Shown here in pieces: positions 53,594 through 62,811 of a stretch of DNA of 64,000 nucleotides; position 1 is the first letter of the stretch, and every line of letters starts with the position of its first letter. Both the position numbers and the translations under genes were made by a program. The stretch is from Paracoccus albus (lineage in GTDB: Bacteria; Pseudomonadota; Alphaproteobacteria; Rhodobacterales; Rhodobacteraceae), in the NCBI RefSeq assembly GCF_027913035.1, contig NZ_CP115775.1:3202501-3266500 (forward strand). Direction: 5' to 3'. The notes under the pieces are model-generated. The model saw nothing but the letters and a program-made list of their open reading frames with translations, searched no databases and was not told the origin of the DNA.

Positions 53594-54925
53594 ATGATGG
53601 ACTGGCTGACCGCTACGGCGAGCGAACAGGGGCGGGGCATTCTGGCGGGTCTCGTTTCGCCTGTGGATCTGGTTGACGCCTACCTGGACGCGATAGAGCG
53701 TCACCCCGATGGCAATCTGATCTTCGCCCGACTGACGCCGGAACGTGCCCGGTCCGAGGCGATAGCGGCGCATGACAGGGCGAAGGCCGGTCTGCGGCGC
53801 GGATTGCTGGATGGTGTGCCGATCAGCTGGAAAGACAATATCGACACGGCCGGAACGGCGACAGAGGCGGGATCGGCGCTTCTGAAGGGGCGGGTGCCCG
53901 ACACTGATGCCGGCGTGCTTCAGAATGCCGATGCGCAGGGGCTGGTCTGTCTGGGCAAGACCCATATGACAGAACTGGCCTTTAGCGGGTTGGGACTTAA
54001 CCCGATGACAGCGACGCCACCCAACGCGCTTGATCCGGCACTGGCACCGGGGGGGTCGAGTTCGGGTTCTGCAGTGTCGGTGTCACTTGGGCTGGCTGCG
54101 GCGACTATCGGTTCGGATACGGGCGGCTCCATCCGGTTGCCTGCGGCCTGGAACGGCCTGGTCGGGTTCAAACCGACGCCGGGGCAGGTGCCTATGCGCG
54201 GCGTTGTGCCGCTTTGCCCGCGCTTTGACGTTGCAGGGCCGCTCGCACGGAATGTCGAGGACTGCGCTGAACTTTTTGCGGCTATTGCTGGCAGGTCCGC
54301 GCCCGATCTGACCGATGCGCAGCCTTCTGGCCTGCGCCTTCTGGTGCTGGACGGCGTGCCTTTCGAAGACGCGCGGGAAGGGCCGGTAGCGGCGTTCGAA
54401 GAAGCGGTTGAGGTGTTGTCACAGGCTGGGGCGTCGATCACGCGGGCTGCGCCGCCCTGCGTGGCAGAGGCGATGGCACTTTCGGGTAAGCTTTTTTCGC
54501 CGGAAGGCTATGGTGTCTGGTCCGCCCATATCGAGGACGCGCCAGAGGCGATGTATCCACCCATCCTGGCGCGTTTCCGGGCGGGGAAAGACGTCTCAGC
54601 ACCGGAATTTGTCGAGGCTTGGCTGACACTTGATCGTCTGCGCGCGATCTGGGCCGAAACGGTCGCGGGCTTTGATGCGGTCATTCTGCCCTCTGCCCCG
54701 ATCATGCCGCCGGATCGTGAGGCGCTGCTTGCGGATGCGGATTTCTTCGCGTCCGAGAACCTCCTGACCCTGCGCAACACCCGCATCGGCAACCTGTTCG
54801 GTCTGCCCGCGATCAGCCTTCCGACGGTCCGTCCTGCCTGCGGCATCATGGCGATGTGTGCAGCGGGCGATGATCTGCGGCTTTTGCGCGTCGCACGCGC
54901 CATGGAGGCAGCGCTTTCCGGTTAA
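53594..54925 (+). CDS. Amidase (amidase-signature family)
   Basis: 443 residues. Ser-cisSer-Lys triad: Lys80 in 'GVPISWKDNIDTAGT', cis-Ser and nucleophile Ser in 'GGSSSGSAVSVSLGLAAATIGSDTGGSIRLPA'. ATG at 53594 or 53597; GGAG lies just upstream. Substrate unknown; GatA-type activity is unlikely because gatB and gatC are not here. Followed by an aminotransferase and ftsK on the same strand. Confidence 0.92.
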   Translation: MMDWLTATASEQGRGILAGLVSPVDLVDAYLDAIERHPDGNLIFARLTPERARSEAIAAHDRAKAGLRRGLLDGVPISWKDNIDTAGTATEAGSALLKGRVPDTDAGVLQNADAQGLVCLGKTHMTELAFSGLGLNPMTATPPNALDPALAPGGSSSGSAVSVSLGLAAATIGSDTGGSIRLPAAWNGLVGFKPTPGQVPMRGVVPLCPRFDVAGPLARNVEDCAELFAAIAGRSAPDLTDAQPSGLRLLVLDGVPFEDAREGPVAAFEEAVEVLSQAGASITRAAPPCVAEAMALSGKLFSPEGYGVWSAHIEDAPEAMYPPILARFRAGKDVSAPEFVEAWLTLDRLRAIWAETVAGFDAVILPSAPIMPPDREALLADADFFASENLLTLRNTRIGNLFGLPAISLPTVRPACGIMAMCAAGDDLRLLRVARAMEAALSG

Positions 54926-55002
54926 GTTGGCTGGACTGCGCGCCCGTGTTTCTGTAACCTTCAGGAATAACGGGGCGAAACGACCCTGATCGAGAGGCAG
55001 TC

Positions 55003-56187
55003 ATGGCAATACCCGAGCGGTTTTCGAACCTGCCGGATTATGCGTTCCCGCGTCTGCGTGCGCTTTTGTCGGGAATCGAACCCGGAGGCGAACCGATGGT
55101 CCTGACCATCGGAGAGCCCCGTCATGCCATGCCTGATTTCGTCGCGGCCACTATGGCCGAAAACATTCATTTGTTTGAGAAATATCCTTCGAATGAAGGG
55201 ACTGCCGCGCTGCTGGATGCGATTTCCGGCTGGATCGGTCGCCGCCACGGGATAGAGGTCTCTCCCAGCCGGATCATGACGCTCAATGGCACGCGAGAGG
55301 GGCTTTTCAATGCCGCCTTGGCCTTGGCGCCCGAGAAGAAGAAGGGCAAGCAACCGGTCATCCTGGTGCCGAACCCCTTCTATCAGGTCTATGCCGTCGC
55401 CGCCGCTGCCGTCGGGGCAGAGCCGGTTTTCGTGCCCGCGACCGACGAAACCGGACACTTGCCTGACTATGCGTCGCTTGGTGCCGATGTGTTGGACCGG
55501 ACCGTCATCGCCTATATCTGCTCTCCCGCCAACCCGCAGGGATCGGTTGCGGACGAGGATTACCTAGAACGGCTGATCACTCTGGCCGATAAGCACGATT
55601 TTCTGGTTTTCTCTGACGAATGCTATTCCGAGATCTGGCGCGAAGCCCCGCCGCCCGGTGCGCTTGCTGTGGCAACCCGAATGGGGCTGGCTGACAGGGT
55701 GGTCATGTTCAACTCTCTGTCGAAGCGGTCCAACTTGCCGGGGCTGCGTTCCGGCTTTGCCGCTGGCAGTGAAGGGAACATCGCCCAGATGCGCCGTCTG
55801 CGCAGCTATTCCGGTGCGCCGCTGTCGCTTCCGGCGCAGGCTGTCAGCACAGCGGTCTGGTCAGATGAGGCGCATGTGGATGCCAGCCGGGCGCTGTATC
55901 AGCGCAAATATGATGTGGCAGACCGGGTTTTGGGCAATGTGCCGGGTTATCGCGGGCCGGAGGGTGGCTTTTTCCTTTGGCTGCCGGTCGAAGACGGCGA
56001 AGAAGCCGCAACGCGGCTTTGGCGCGAGGCAGGAATTCAGGTTTTGCCAGGGGCCTATCTGTCGCGTGAGGTGGACGGCCAGAATCCGGGTCAGGGATAT
56101 ATTCGTGTCGCACTGGTTGCGGACGAAGAAGAAACAGAACGGGCGCTCGGACGCCTGAAAGACGTTATATATAAAGAGGGCAGTTGA
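55003..56187 (+). CDS. Class I/II aminotransferase (possibly succinyldiaminopimelate aminotransferase, DapC)
   Basis: 394 residues. PLP Lys in 'VMFNSLSKRSNLPGLRSGF', Asp in 'FLVFSDECYSEIWRE', Asn in 'AYICSPANPQGSVAD', Arg in 'GYIRVALV'. Closest by overall appearance to DapC-like aminotransferases of the lysine/peptidoglycan pathway; not certain. Its stop (TGA) is immediately followed by the ftsK ATG. Confidence 0.88.
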   Translation: MAIPERFSNLPDYAFPRLRALLSGIEPGGEPMVLTIGEPRHAMPDFVAATMAENIHLFEKYPSNEGTAALLDAISGWIGRRHGIEVSPSRIMTLNGTREGLFNAALALAPEKKKGKQPVILVPNPFYQVYAVAAAAVGAEPVFVPATDETGHLPDYASLGADVLDRTVIAYICSPANPQGSVADEDYLERLITLADKHDFLVFSDECYSEIWREAPPPGALAVATRMGLADRVVMFNSLSKRSNLPGLRSGFAAGSEGNIAQMRRLRSYSGAPLSLPAQAVSTAVWSDEAHVDASRALYQRKYDVADRVLGNVPGYRGPEGGFFLWLPVEDGEEAATRLWREAGIQVLPGAYLSREVDGQNPGQGYIRVALVADEEETERALGRLKDVIYKEGS

Positions 56188-58803
56188 ATGGCGAGCTGGC
56201 AGGCGAAAGGGCGCGATCCGCTTTTCGATCAGAACACGCAGGCTGCGCTTGAAAGGCGCGGGAAAGAGCTGGTCGGGGCAGGTATGGTTGTGCTGTCGGT
56301 TGTGCTGGCGCTGATCCTGTACAGCTGGTCGCCCGATGATCCCAGCTTTCTGGCCGCGACCGATCAGCCGCCGGTGAACCTGCTGGGACGGTTCGGGGCC
56401 TATCTGGCCGCGCCGCTGATGATGATCGCCGGCTATGGCGCCTGGGGACTGGCGCTTGGTGCGCTTGTCTGGGGTCTGCGGCTGATGCTGCACAAGGGCG
56501 AGGAACGCGTCATGCGCGCGGTGTTCCTGCCAATCGCTGTCGCCCTCGGGTCGGTATATTGCGCGTCGCTGGTGCCGCCGATGGGCTGGCAGGAAAGCTT
56601 TGGTCTGGGCGGTCATTTTGGCGACATGATGATGGGCGGGCTGATGACGATGCTGCCTTTCGGGCCGGCTGCGTCGCTGAAGATCGGTGCACTGCTGATG
56701 GCAGCGGGGGCGATTGCCTTCTACGGTTTCGTTCTTGGTTTCGACCTGACCGAGGCGCGTCGTCTGCTGCGTTGGCTGGTGACGGGCCTCGTGACGGCAT
56801 ATGACATGCTGCTGCGCCTGCTGGGTCGCAGCGCGGTCGGTGCTGTCGGCGCAGCGAAAGGCATGAAGGCGCGCGCGGCAGAGCGGCGCGAGCAGGGCGA
56901 AACCGATGCCGAACTGACGGGTCAACCCAAGCGCGGCCTCTTCCGCCGCCGCCCGCAAGGTGATGATTGGGAAAATGACTCTGAATTGGTCGAACCGCAG
57001 GCGCATGATGCGCAGGCACCGACGGATGATGAGGTTTCGGCGCGTATCACAGATGCGATCTCAAAGCGCGAGGGCGGTCTGCTCAGCTCTGTCACGCAGC
57101 GGTTGAACGCGAACCGGCAGGATGTCGCACTGGCGGACATGGAAGACGAAGATGAGGGGGTAGAACCCGCCGATCCGCATCCCTTCGGGGCCGATACCGC
57201 ACGCGTTGTCGTTCCGGCAAAGCGGCCCGCGCAGCCGTCGCGTCAGGCGAAATCCGAGGCGCAGCCTTCACTTCGCTTCGACGAATCCGCAAGCGCGTTT
57301 GAATGCCCCCCTCTGTCGCTGCTCGCCGCAGCCAGCACGATAGAACGCCACCAGCTTTCGGATGAGGCACTGGCAGAAAACGCCCGTATGCTGGAGGCTG
57401 TGCTGGACGATTACGGTGTGAAGGGCCAGATAACGGCCGTGCATCCCGGTCCCGTCGTGACGCTGTATGAACTGGAACCCGCGCCGGGATTGAAGGCATC
57501 CCGCGTGATTGGTTTGTCGGACGATATCGCGCGGTCCATGTCGGCGCTGTCGGCGCGAGTCTCCACCGTGCCGGGCCGCACCGTGATCGGGATCGAACTG
57601 CCAAATGCGCGGCGCGAGAAGGTTCTGCTGCGCGAAATCCTGTCGGCGAAATCCTATGGCGATGCGTCCTATCCGCTGCCGCTTGCGCTTGGGAAAGACA
57701 TCGGCGGCGGGCCGGTGGTGTCCAACCTTGCGAAGATGCCGCATCTGCTGATCGCGGGGACCACGGGGTCGGGCAAGTCGGTGGCGATCAACACCATGAT
57801 CCTGTCGCTGCTGTACAAGCTGACGCCGGATGAATGCCGGCTCATCATGATCGACCCGAAGATGCTGGAACTGTCGGTCTATGACGGCATCCCGCATCTG
57901 CTCTCGCCGGTCGTCACCGATCCCAAGAAGGCCGTCGTCGCCCTGAAATGGGTCGTGGCCGAGATGGAGGAGCGTTACCGCAAGATGTCCAAGATGGGCG
58001 TCCGCAATATCGAGGGCTATAACGGCCGCGTCCGCGAGGCGCTCGCGAAGAACGAGATGTTCAAGCGCACCGTTCAGACCGGCTTTGACGAAGACACCGG
58101 CGAGCCGATCTTCGAGACCGAGGAGTTCCAGCCCGAGACCTTCCCTTATATCGTCGTCATCGTCGATGAGATGGCGGACCTGATGATGGTCGCGGGCAAG
58201 GAGATCGAGGCCTGCATCCAGCGTCTGGCACAGATGGCACGGGCCTCGGGCATCCACCTGATTATGGCGACGCAGCGACCCTCGGTCGATGTCATCACCG
58301 GCACGATCAAGGCGAACTTCCCGACCCGAATTTCCTTCCAGGTCACATCGAAGATCGACAGCCGCACCATTCTGGGCGAGCAAGGGGCCGAACAGCTTCT
58401 GGGTCAGGGCGACATGCTGTATATGGCTGGCGGCTCCAAAATCACCCGCGTGCATGGCCCCTTCGTCAGCGATGAAGAGGTCGAAGAGGTTGTGAACCAC
58501 CTGAAATCCTTCGGCCCGCCCAGCTACAAATCCGGGGTGGTAGACGGACCCGAAGATGAGGTCGCGGGCGATATCGACGCCGTGCTTGGCCTGGGCAATT
58601 CGGCGGATGGCGACGATCAGCTTTACGATCAGGCGGTGATGATCGTCGCCAAGGACCGCAAATGCTCGACCAGCTATATCCAGCGTAAACTGGCCATCGG
58701 CTATAACAAGGCCGCGCGGATCGTCGAACAGATGGAAGATCAGGGCGTCGTCAGCAGCGCCAACCATGTCGGCAAGCGCGAAGTGCTTGTGCCGGAGATC
58801 TGA
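56188..58803 (+). CDS. ftsK: DNA translocase FtsK
   Basis: 871 residues. Four to five N-terminal membrane helices (about 30-205), a Lys/Glu/Asp/Ala-rich linker (about 210-380), and the motor: 'FtsK alpha' region, Walker A '[19 protein letters not shown]', Walker B '[17 protein letters not shown]', then the RecA core, and the DNA-reading gamma winged helix at the end ('[28 protein letters not shown]'). It pumps chromosome ends through the septum toward dif. ATG starts directly after the aminotransferase stop. Confidence 0.96.
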   Translation: MASWQAKGRDPLFDQNTQAALERRGKELVGAGMVVLSVVLALILYSWSPDDPSFLAATDQPPVNLLGRFGAYLAAPLMMIAGYGAWGLALGALVWGLRLMLHKGEERVMRAVFLPIAVALGSVYCASLVPPMGWQESFGLGGHFGDMMMGGLMTMLPFGPAASLKIGALLMAAGAIAFYGFVLGFDLTEARRLLRWLVTGLVTAYDMLLRLLGRSAVGAVGAAKGMKARAAERREQGETDAELTGQPKRGLFRRRPQGDDWENDSELVEPQAHDAQAPTDDEVSARITDAISKREGGLLSSVTQRLNANRQDVALADMEDEDEGVEPADPHPFGADTARVVVPAKRPAQPSRQAKSEAQPSLRFDESASAFECPPLSLLAAASTIERHQLSDEALAENARMLEAVLDDYGVKGQITAVHPGPVVTLYELEPAPGLKASRVIGLSDDIARSMSALSARVSTVPGRTVIGIELPNARREKVLLREILSAKSYGDASYPLPLALGKDIGGGPVVSNLAKMPHLLIAGTTGSGKSVAINTMILSLLYKLTPDECRLIMIDPKMLELSVYDGIPHLLSPVVTDPKKAVVALKWVVAEMEERYRKMSKMGVRNIEGYNGRVREALAKNEMFKRTVQTGFDEDTGEPIFETEEFQPETFPYIVVIVDEMADLMMVAGKEIEACIQRLAQMARASGIHLIMATQRPSVDVITGTIKANFPTRISFQVTSKIDSRTILGEQGAEQLLGQGDMLYMAGGSKITRVHGPFVSDEEVEEVVNHLKSFGPPSYKSGVVDGPEDEVAGDIDAVLGLGNSADGDDQLYDQAVMIVAKDRKCSTSYIQRKLAIGYNKAARIVEQMEDQGVVSSANHVGKREVLVPEI

Positions 58804-58808
58804 TTGAC

Positions 58809-58830
58809 GCCTCGGCCGGTAAGCCGGGGC
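58809..58830. terminator. Possible ftsK terminator hairpin
   Basis: GCCTCGGC / GCCGGGGC (8-bp stem, one wobble) with a CGGTAA loop, 6 bp after the ftsK stop and between convergent genes. No real T-run follows, so confidence is low. Confidence 0.4.
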
Positions 58831-58841
58831 GATATAGTTCC

Positions 58842-59717
58842 TTAGCCGGGATGATCGGCGTCACGCAGCAGGCGCGCCCACCAAGCAAGTTCGTCCAGCA
58901 TCGTGTCGGCGTTCCTCGCAAGATGGGGAATATCGGCCAGGTCGGCATTGCCAGACATCACCGGCTTCAGATCGGCATAGTTGATGTGAACGGCGTCGCG
59001 CACGGAAACCATACGCAGTTCTGCCGTGATGGCCCGCAAATGTTCGACGGCGCGTGCGCCACCGACCCCGCCATAAGCCACATAGGCGACAGGCTTGCGC
59101 ATGGCGTCCAGATGATCCAGTGCGTTTTTCAGCACCGCAGTCGGCGCATGATTATATTCCGCGACGGTAAGAATATAGGCGTCGAACACTTCGATCAGCT
59201 TAGCGAACGCGGTGGCCGCTTTTCTTTGCGCATCCGTAGTTGTGGGAGAGCCAAAGAACGGCAGATCGTGATCGCGCAGGTCGATTGGTGAGACGTCGAA
59301 ACCTTCATGCGCCTGCGCCGTTTTCAGAATCCATTCGGAGGCTCTGTCGCCGAACCGTCCGTCGCGCGTGCTTCCTGTAACAATGCCAAGTTTGACTGGC
59401 TGCTCAGGCGCGCGGCTTTGTGCAACCCGGGTCAGTTCCCTGCTCTCCACCGCGTCAAGCACGGGATCAAGCCTTGCCAGATGCCGTTTGAACTCTTTCG
59501 TTTCGTGCCATTCCCCCGGCGTCTGATCCGCGGAAAAGTGCGTCACGATCACCAGTTTGCCGGCCTTGTCCGCACGATAGATCGTGTTACTGCGCCACCC
59601 ATAGTTTGCGCTGATCGGCCCCAACAGCTTCGAGTCGCTCTTCTGCAACGTTTCCAGTTCATCCAGTTTTCCCGGCTTCGGCGTAAAGATGTTCAGATAG
59701 GTTCTTATGCTTCGCAC
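58842..59717 (-). CDS. Two-domain protein: N-terminal antibiotic-biosynthesis-monooxygenase (ABM)-like domain fused to NADPH-dependent FMN reductase
   Basis: 291 residues, GTG start with AAGGA 8 nt upstream. Residues about 1-100 resemble an ABM-like ferredoxin-fold domain ('NIFTPKPGKLDELE', 'VTHFSADQTPGEWHETKEFKRHL'). Residues about 105-280 are an FMN reductase: 'LGIVTGSTRDGRFGDRASEWIL' (phosphate loop) and 'AYILTVAEYNHAPTAVLKNALDHL'. Divergent from an HxlR regulator with a palindrome between, so probably repressed or induced by it. Quinone or electrophile reduction is a reasonable guess. Confidence 0.85.
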   Translation of the reverse strand: MRSIRTYLNIFTPKPGKLDELETLQKSDSKLLGPISANYGWRSNTIYRADKAGKLVIVTHFSADQTPGEWHETKEFKRHLARLDPVLDAVESRELTRVAQSRAPEQPVKLGIVTGSTRDGRFGDRASEWILKTAQAHEGFDVSPIDLRDHDLPFFGSPTTTDAQRKAATAFAKLIEVFDAYILTVAEYNHAPTAVLKNALDHLDAMRKPVAYVAYGGVGGARAVEHLRAITAELRMVSVRDAVHINYADLKPVMSGNADLADIPHLARNADTMLDELAWWARLLRDADHPG

Positions 59718-59745
59718 CGCATCTTTCCTTAACTTCGGTTATAAG

Positions 59746-59760
59746 CTTACCTAATGTAAG
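59746..59760. promoter_or_regulatory. Likely HxlR operator in the divergent spacer
   Basis: CTTAC-CTAAT-GTAAG is an inverted repeat with 5-bp arms; TTAC-N-GTAA palindromes are the usual type for HxlR-family regulators. It lies in the 86-bp spacer between the flavin reductase fusion (left) and the HxlR gene (right), where it would cover both promoters. Confidence 0.6.
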
Positions 59761-59803
59761 TTCAATCACCCTGTAAGAACGGATCTGAAAGACAGGTGCG
59801 GAT

Positions 59804-60184
59804 ATGGAAGTAAGTTCAAAAGACGCCGATCCCATGCGGTCCGACTGCCCTGGTCGCGATCTTTTCTTGTTGGCAACGGGGAAGTGGACGCTGCTCATTC
59901 TGTGGGCGCTCAAATCCGGCCCACGGCGCTTTCACCAGCTGCGGGATGAGGTCGACGGCATAAGCGAGCGGGTACTTTCCGCTACGCTGAAAAGCCTCCG
60001 CCGCAACGGTCTGGTTATGCGTCATGTTGAACCCAGCGTGCCCCCGAAAGTCAGCTATGAGCTGACCGAAATCGGCACCGGCTTGTTGTCTGTCATGGAA
60101 GGGTTGACCGGCTGGATTGCGCAGGAACTTGATGCGGTAGAGGCTGCGCAGGCGCGCTATGACCGTGAAAACGACGCTGCCTGA
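59804..60184 (+). CDS. HxlR-family transcriptional regulator
   Basis: 126 residues. The winged-helix motif is typical: 'DCPGRDLFLLATGKWTLLILWALKSGPRRFHQLRDEVDGISERVLSATLKSLRRNGLVMR' region, with the N-terminal Cys15 used as a redox sensor in several family members, and the dimer helix at the C terminus. Divergent from the flavin reductase fusion; the most likely target is itself and that gene. Confidence 0.92.
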   Translation: MEVSSKDADPMRSDCPGRDLFLLATGKWTLLILWALKSGPRRFHQLRDEVDGISERVLSATLKSLRRNGLVMRHVEPSVPPKVSYELTEIGTGLLSVMEGLTGWIAQELDAVEAAQARYDRENDAA

Positions 60185-60268
60185 ATTCGCTTCGCGCAGT
60201 CTTGCCGATCGGACCGCCTGTATGTTTTTCCGGTGGCGCGACGTCCCTGAACTTGCGAAAGAAAGGAC

Positions 60269-60949
60269 ATGACGGTCTGGAACATTCACTACCTCAACGC
60301 CCGCAAGACGCTGAACAGCGTCATGCCAGAAACACGCGCCGCCGCAAGAGAGGCCGTCGCCGCGGTGGAAGAGCATGTCGAACTCCCGCGTTTTGATCTG
60401 GTCATTCGCGCGGGTGAAGAGGTCGTGCAGGGTTGGGCGGTCGGAGGCTATGCGCCGGGGCCGGGACATATTCAGATCACGCTGGAGCCAGAGCGTTTTT
60501 CGCCCGAACCCTTTATCCGCACGCTGGTCCACGAATTGCATCATCTGATCCGCTGGGACGGTCCGGGTTATGGTAAGTCACTGGGCGAAGCTCTGGTCAG
60601 CGAAGGGCTTGCCGGCCATTTTGTATTGCAGGTTCTGGGTGGCCAGCCTGATCCGTGGGATGCGGTCAATCCGTCAGAGGGGCTGACACGGCGGGCATCG
60701 AATGAGTGGTCGCGCCTGGGCTATGATCATGCAGAGTGGTTTTTCGGCACCGGCAAGATCCGCAGGTGGTCAGGCTATGGTCTGGGGCATCGGCTGATTG
60801 CCGAATACCTGTCGCAGAATCCGTCCGAGGATGCTGTCAGTCTGGCCAAGGCCCCCGTCGATCGGTTCAGGGGTGCCATGCGCCAGCTTGCAAAGACCGA
60901 CGCAGATTCCGAACCTGAACAGCCGGAGACAGAGACGAATGCAGGCTGA
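60269..60949 (+). CDS. DUF2268-like putative zinc metalloprotease
   Basis: 226 residues. 'LVHELHHLIRWDGPGYG' holds HEXXH, 'EALVSEGLAGHFVLQVLG' holds the downstream Glu ligand (gluzincin spacing of about 25). No signal peptide is seen; it may act in the cytosol. The C-terminal tail is acidic (EPEQPETETNAG). Function unknown. Its stop lies inside the terminator hairpin shared with the ASADH-like gene. Confidence 0.85.
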   Translation: MTVWNIHYLNARKTLNSVMPETRAAAREAVAAVEEHVELPRFDLVIRAGEEVVQGWAVGGYAPGPGHIQITLEPERFSPEPFIRTLVHELHHLIRWDGPGYGKSLGEALVSEGLAGHFVLQVLGGQPDPWDAVNPSEGLTRRASNEWSRLGYDHAEWFFGTGKIRRWSGYGLGHRLIAEYLSQNPSEDAVSLAKAPVDRFRGAMRQLAKTDADSEPEQPETETNAG

Positions 60950-60993
60950 CCGGACGCAGCGACCCGACGGCCCGCCATTCGGTCAGCCTTTTT
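60944..60993 (+). terminator. Rho-independent terminator shared by convergent genes
   Basis: Arms GGCTGACCG (60944-60952) and CGGTCAGCC (60980-60988), then five T (60989-60993). The stem starts within the stop codon region of the DUF2268 gene and runs into the last codons of the ASADH-like gene on the other strand. Acts for the plus strand. Confidence 0.8.
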
Positions 60994-62005
60994 GCAGGTG
61001 GTCGCGGCCCAGCAGTTCAGCAATCTGAACAAGGTTCAGCGCCGAGCCTTTGCGCAGGCTGTCGCAGACGATCCACAGGTTCAGCCCGTTCTCAACCGTG
61101 GCATCTTGCCGGATGCGGCTGACAAAGGTTGCGAAGTCGCCGGCGCTTTCGACCGGCGTGACGTAACCACCGTCCTCGTTCTTGTCGATGACCAGCAGGC
61201 CGGGAGACTCTCGCAGAATGTCCCGCGCCTCGTCCTCATCCAGAAAATCCTCGAACTCGACATTGACCGATTCAGCATCGCCGACAAAGACAGGCACGCG
61301 AACGCAAGTGACCGACACACGGATCGAGGGGTCGAGTATCTTCTTGATCTCTGCCTTGATCTGCCATTCGGCGCGGCTGTTGCCGTCCTCCATGAAGTCC
61401 CCGACCTGAGGGATCACGTTAAAGGCCATCTGGCGCGGAAAGACCGAAGGTTCGACTTCCTGACCGGGGACATACATGCCCTTGGTCTGGTTCCACAGCT
61501 CATCCATTCCCTTCTTGCCCGCCGACATGACCGACTGATAGGTCGAGGCGACGACGCGACGGATGCGGGCGCGATCATGCAGCGGTTTCAACGCGACGAC
61601 CAGCTCAGCCGTGGCGGCATCCGGGCTGGCGATGATCATGCGTTCACGATAGCCCTCAATCACTGCCGGGTTCACCTCTGGCACGATCAGAGGAACCGCG
61701 GGGTCCATGCGGAAAGCCGATGAGGCGTCGATCACGACGCAGCCCTGATCGGTTGCGAGATGCGCATATTTGCGCGCATCGTCCGCATCCATTGCAAAAA
61801 GGGCGATATCATATCCGCCGAAATCGAAGCTTTCGATGTCGCGGGATTTCAGCGTGTCGTCGCCAAAGCTGATCTCGGTCCCCAGTGAACGGCGCGGGCC
61901 AAGCGCTGCTACTTCGTCGGCGGGAAACTCTCGCTCTGCCAGAATGTTCAGGATTTCGCGGCCCACATCGGTCGTGGCGCCGGCAACTGCAATTCTATAA
62001 CCCAT
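60983..62005 (-). CDS. Aspartate-semialdehyde dehydrogenase homologue lacking the catalytic Cys and His
   Basis: 340 residues, full length, with AAGGAG 8 nt before ATG. Most of the Asd fold is kept: 'ILNILAEREFPADEVAAL', 'STYQSVMSAGKKGMDELWNQTKG' (Gln156), 'CVRVPVFVGDAESVNVEFEDFL' (Arg235), 'AGDFATFVSRIRQD'. But the NPNCST active-site motif reads SPDAAT, with Ala130 for the Cys, and the GHS motif reads GDA, with Asp242 for the His. The nucleotide loop GATGxVG reads GATTDVG. So it is not expected to make aspartate semialdehyde. Possible regulatory or neofunctionalised paralogue. Confidence 0.88.
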   Translation of the reverse strand: MGYRIAVAGATTDVGREILNILAEREFPADEVAALGPRRSLGTEISFGDDTLKSRDIESFDFGGYDIALFAMDADDARKYAHLATDQGCVVIDASSAFRMDPAVPLIVPEVNPAVIEGYRERMIIASPDAATAELVVALKPLHDRARIRRVVASTYQSVMSAGKKGMDELWNQTKGMYVPGQEVEPSVFPRQMAFNVIPQVGDFMEDGNSRAEWQIKAEIKKILDPSIRVSVTCVRVPVFVGDAESVNVEFEDFLDEDEARDILRESPGLLVIDKNEDGGYVTPVESAGDFATFVSRIRQDATVENGLNLWIVCDSLRKGSALNLVQIAELLGRDHLQKG

Positions 62006-62115
62006 CAGGAAAACTCCTTTGCTTGGGGCGCGATATAGGTGCAGGGTTCGTGTAGGGGAAGTGTAATTCCCTTATTCTTCAGCGACAGGACGGTGCAAGC
62101 GTGCCGATGCCGGGC

Positions 62116-62811
62116 TCAGGCCCCAAGAAACTGACGGCGGGGCTCTCCGGCGATCGAAAACGCTTCGGCATCCCCATCCCATACGACCTGACCGCGTGAC
62201 ATCAGCGTCACGCGATCCGAAATCGCAGTGGCAAAGCTGACATTCTGTTCCACCAGAAGCGTAGTCATTCCGGCTGATTTCAATTCAACCAACGCATTTC
62301 GCAAGATGTGCAGCATCTGAACCGACAGCCCCTCCGCCGGTTCATCCAGCATCAGCAACCGGGGCGAGGTCATCAGAGCCCGCCCGATTGCAAGCATCTG
62401 CTGCTCTCCGCCCGACAGCGCGCCGGCGAGGGCATTCAGCCGCGTGCCCAGATTGGGAAACAGCGCTATGACGCGGTTCACATTCCACTCGCCAGAACCG
62501 ATACGACCGGCGAGCGTCAGGTTTTCGCGAACGGACAGTGTTGCAAAGACCTCGCGCCCCTCGGGGACATAGCCGATACCCGCCCGCGCGATCTTCGTCG
62601 TCGACCAGTGCGAGATATCCTGTCCGGTAAAGGTCACGCTGCCGCGCTGCGCGGGCACTATACCCATGATGCGCCGCAAGGCCGTGGTCTTCCCGGCGCC
62701 GTTCCGCCCCAGAAGCGCGTGGACCTTTCCGTCAGTAACCAGCATGCACAAGCCATGCAGCACGGGTGTGCTGCCATATCCCGCAGTGAGGCCAGAAAGC
62801 TCAAGCATCAT
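62116..62811 (-). CDS. livF: Branched-chain amino acid ABC transporter, ATP-binding subunit
   Basis: 231 residues. Walker A 'ALLGRNGAGKTTALRRIMG', signature 'LSGGEQQMLAIGRAL', Walker B 'LLMLDEPAEGL', and the final 'FLGA' common in LivF. Two adjacent ATGs (62811, 62808) start the gene, overlapping the upstream livG stop by 8-11 bp. Partner of LivG and LivM for uptake of branched-chain or similar amino acids. Confidence 0.92.
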   Translation of the reverse strand: MMLELSGLTAGYGSTPVLHGLCMLVTDGKVHALLGRNGAGKTTALRRIMGIVPAQRGSVTFTGQDISHWSTTKIARAGIGYVPEGREVFATLSVRENLTLAGRIGSGEWNVNRVIALFPNLGTRLNALAGALSGGEQQMLAIGRALMTSPRLLMLDEPAEGLSVQMLHILRNALVELKSAGMTTLLVEQNVSFATAISDRVTLMSRGQVVWDGDAEAFSIAGEPRRQFLGA

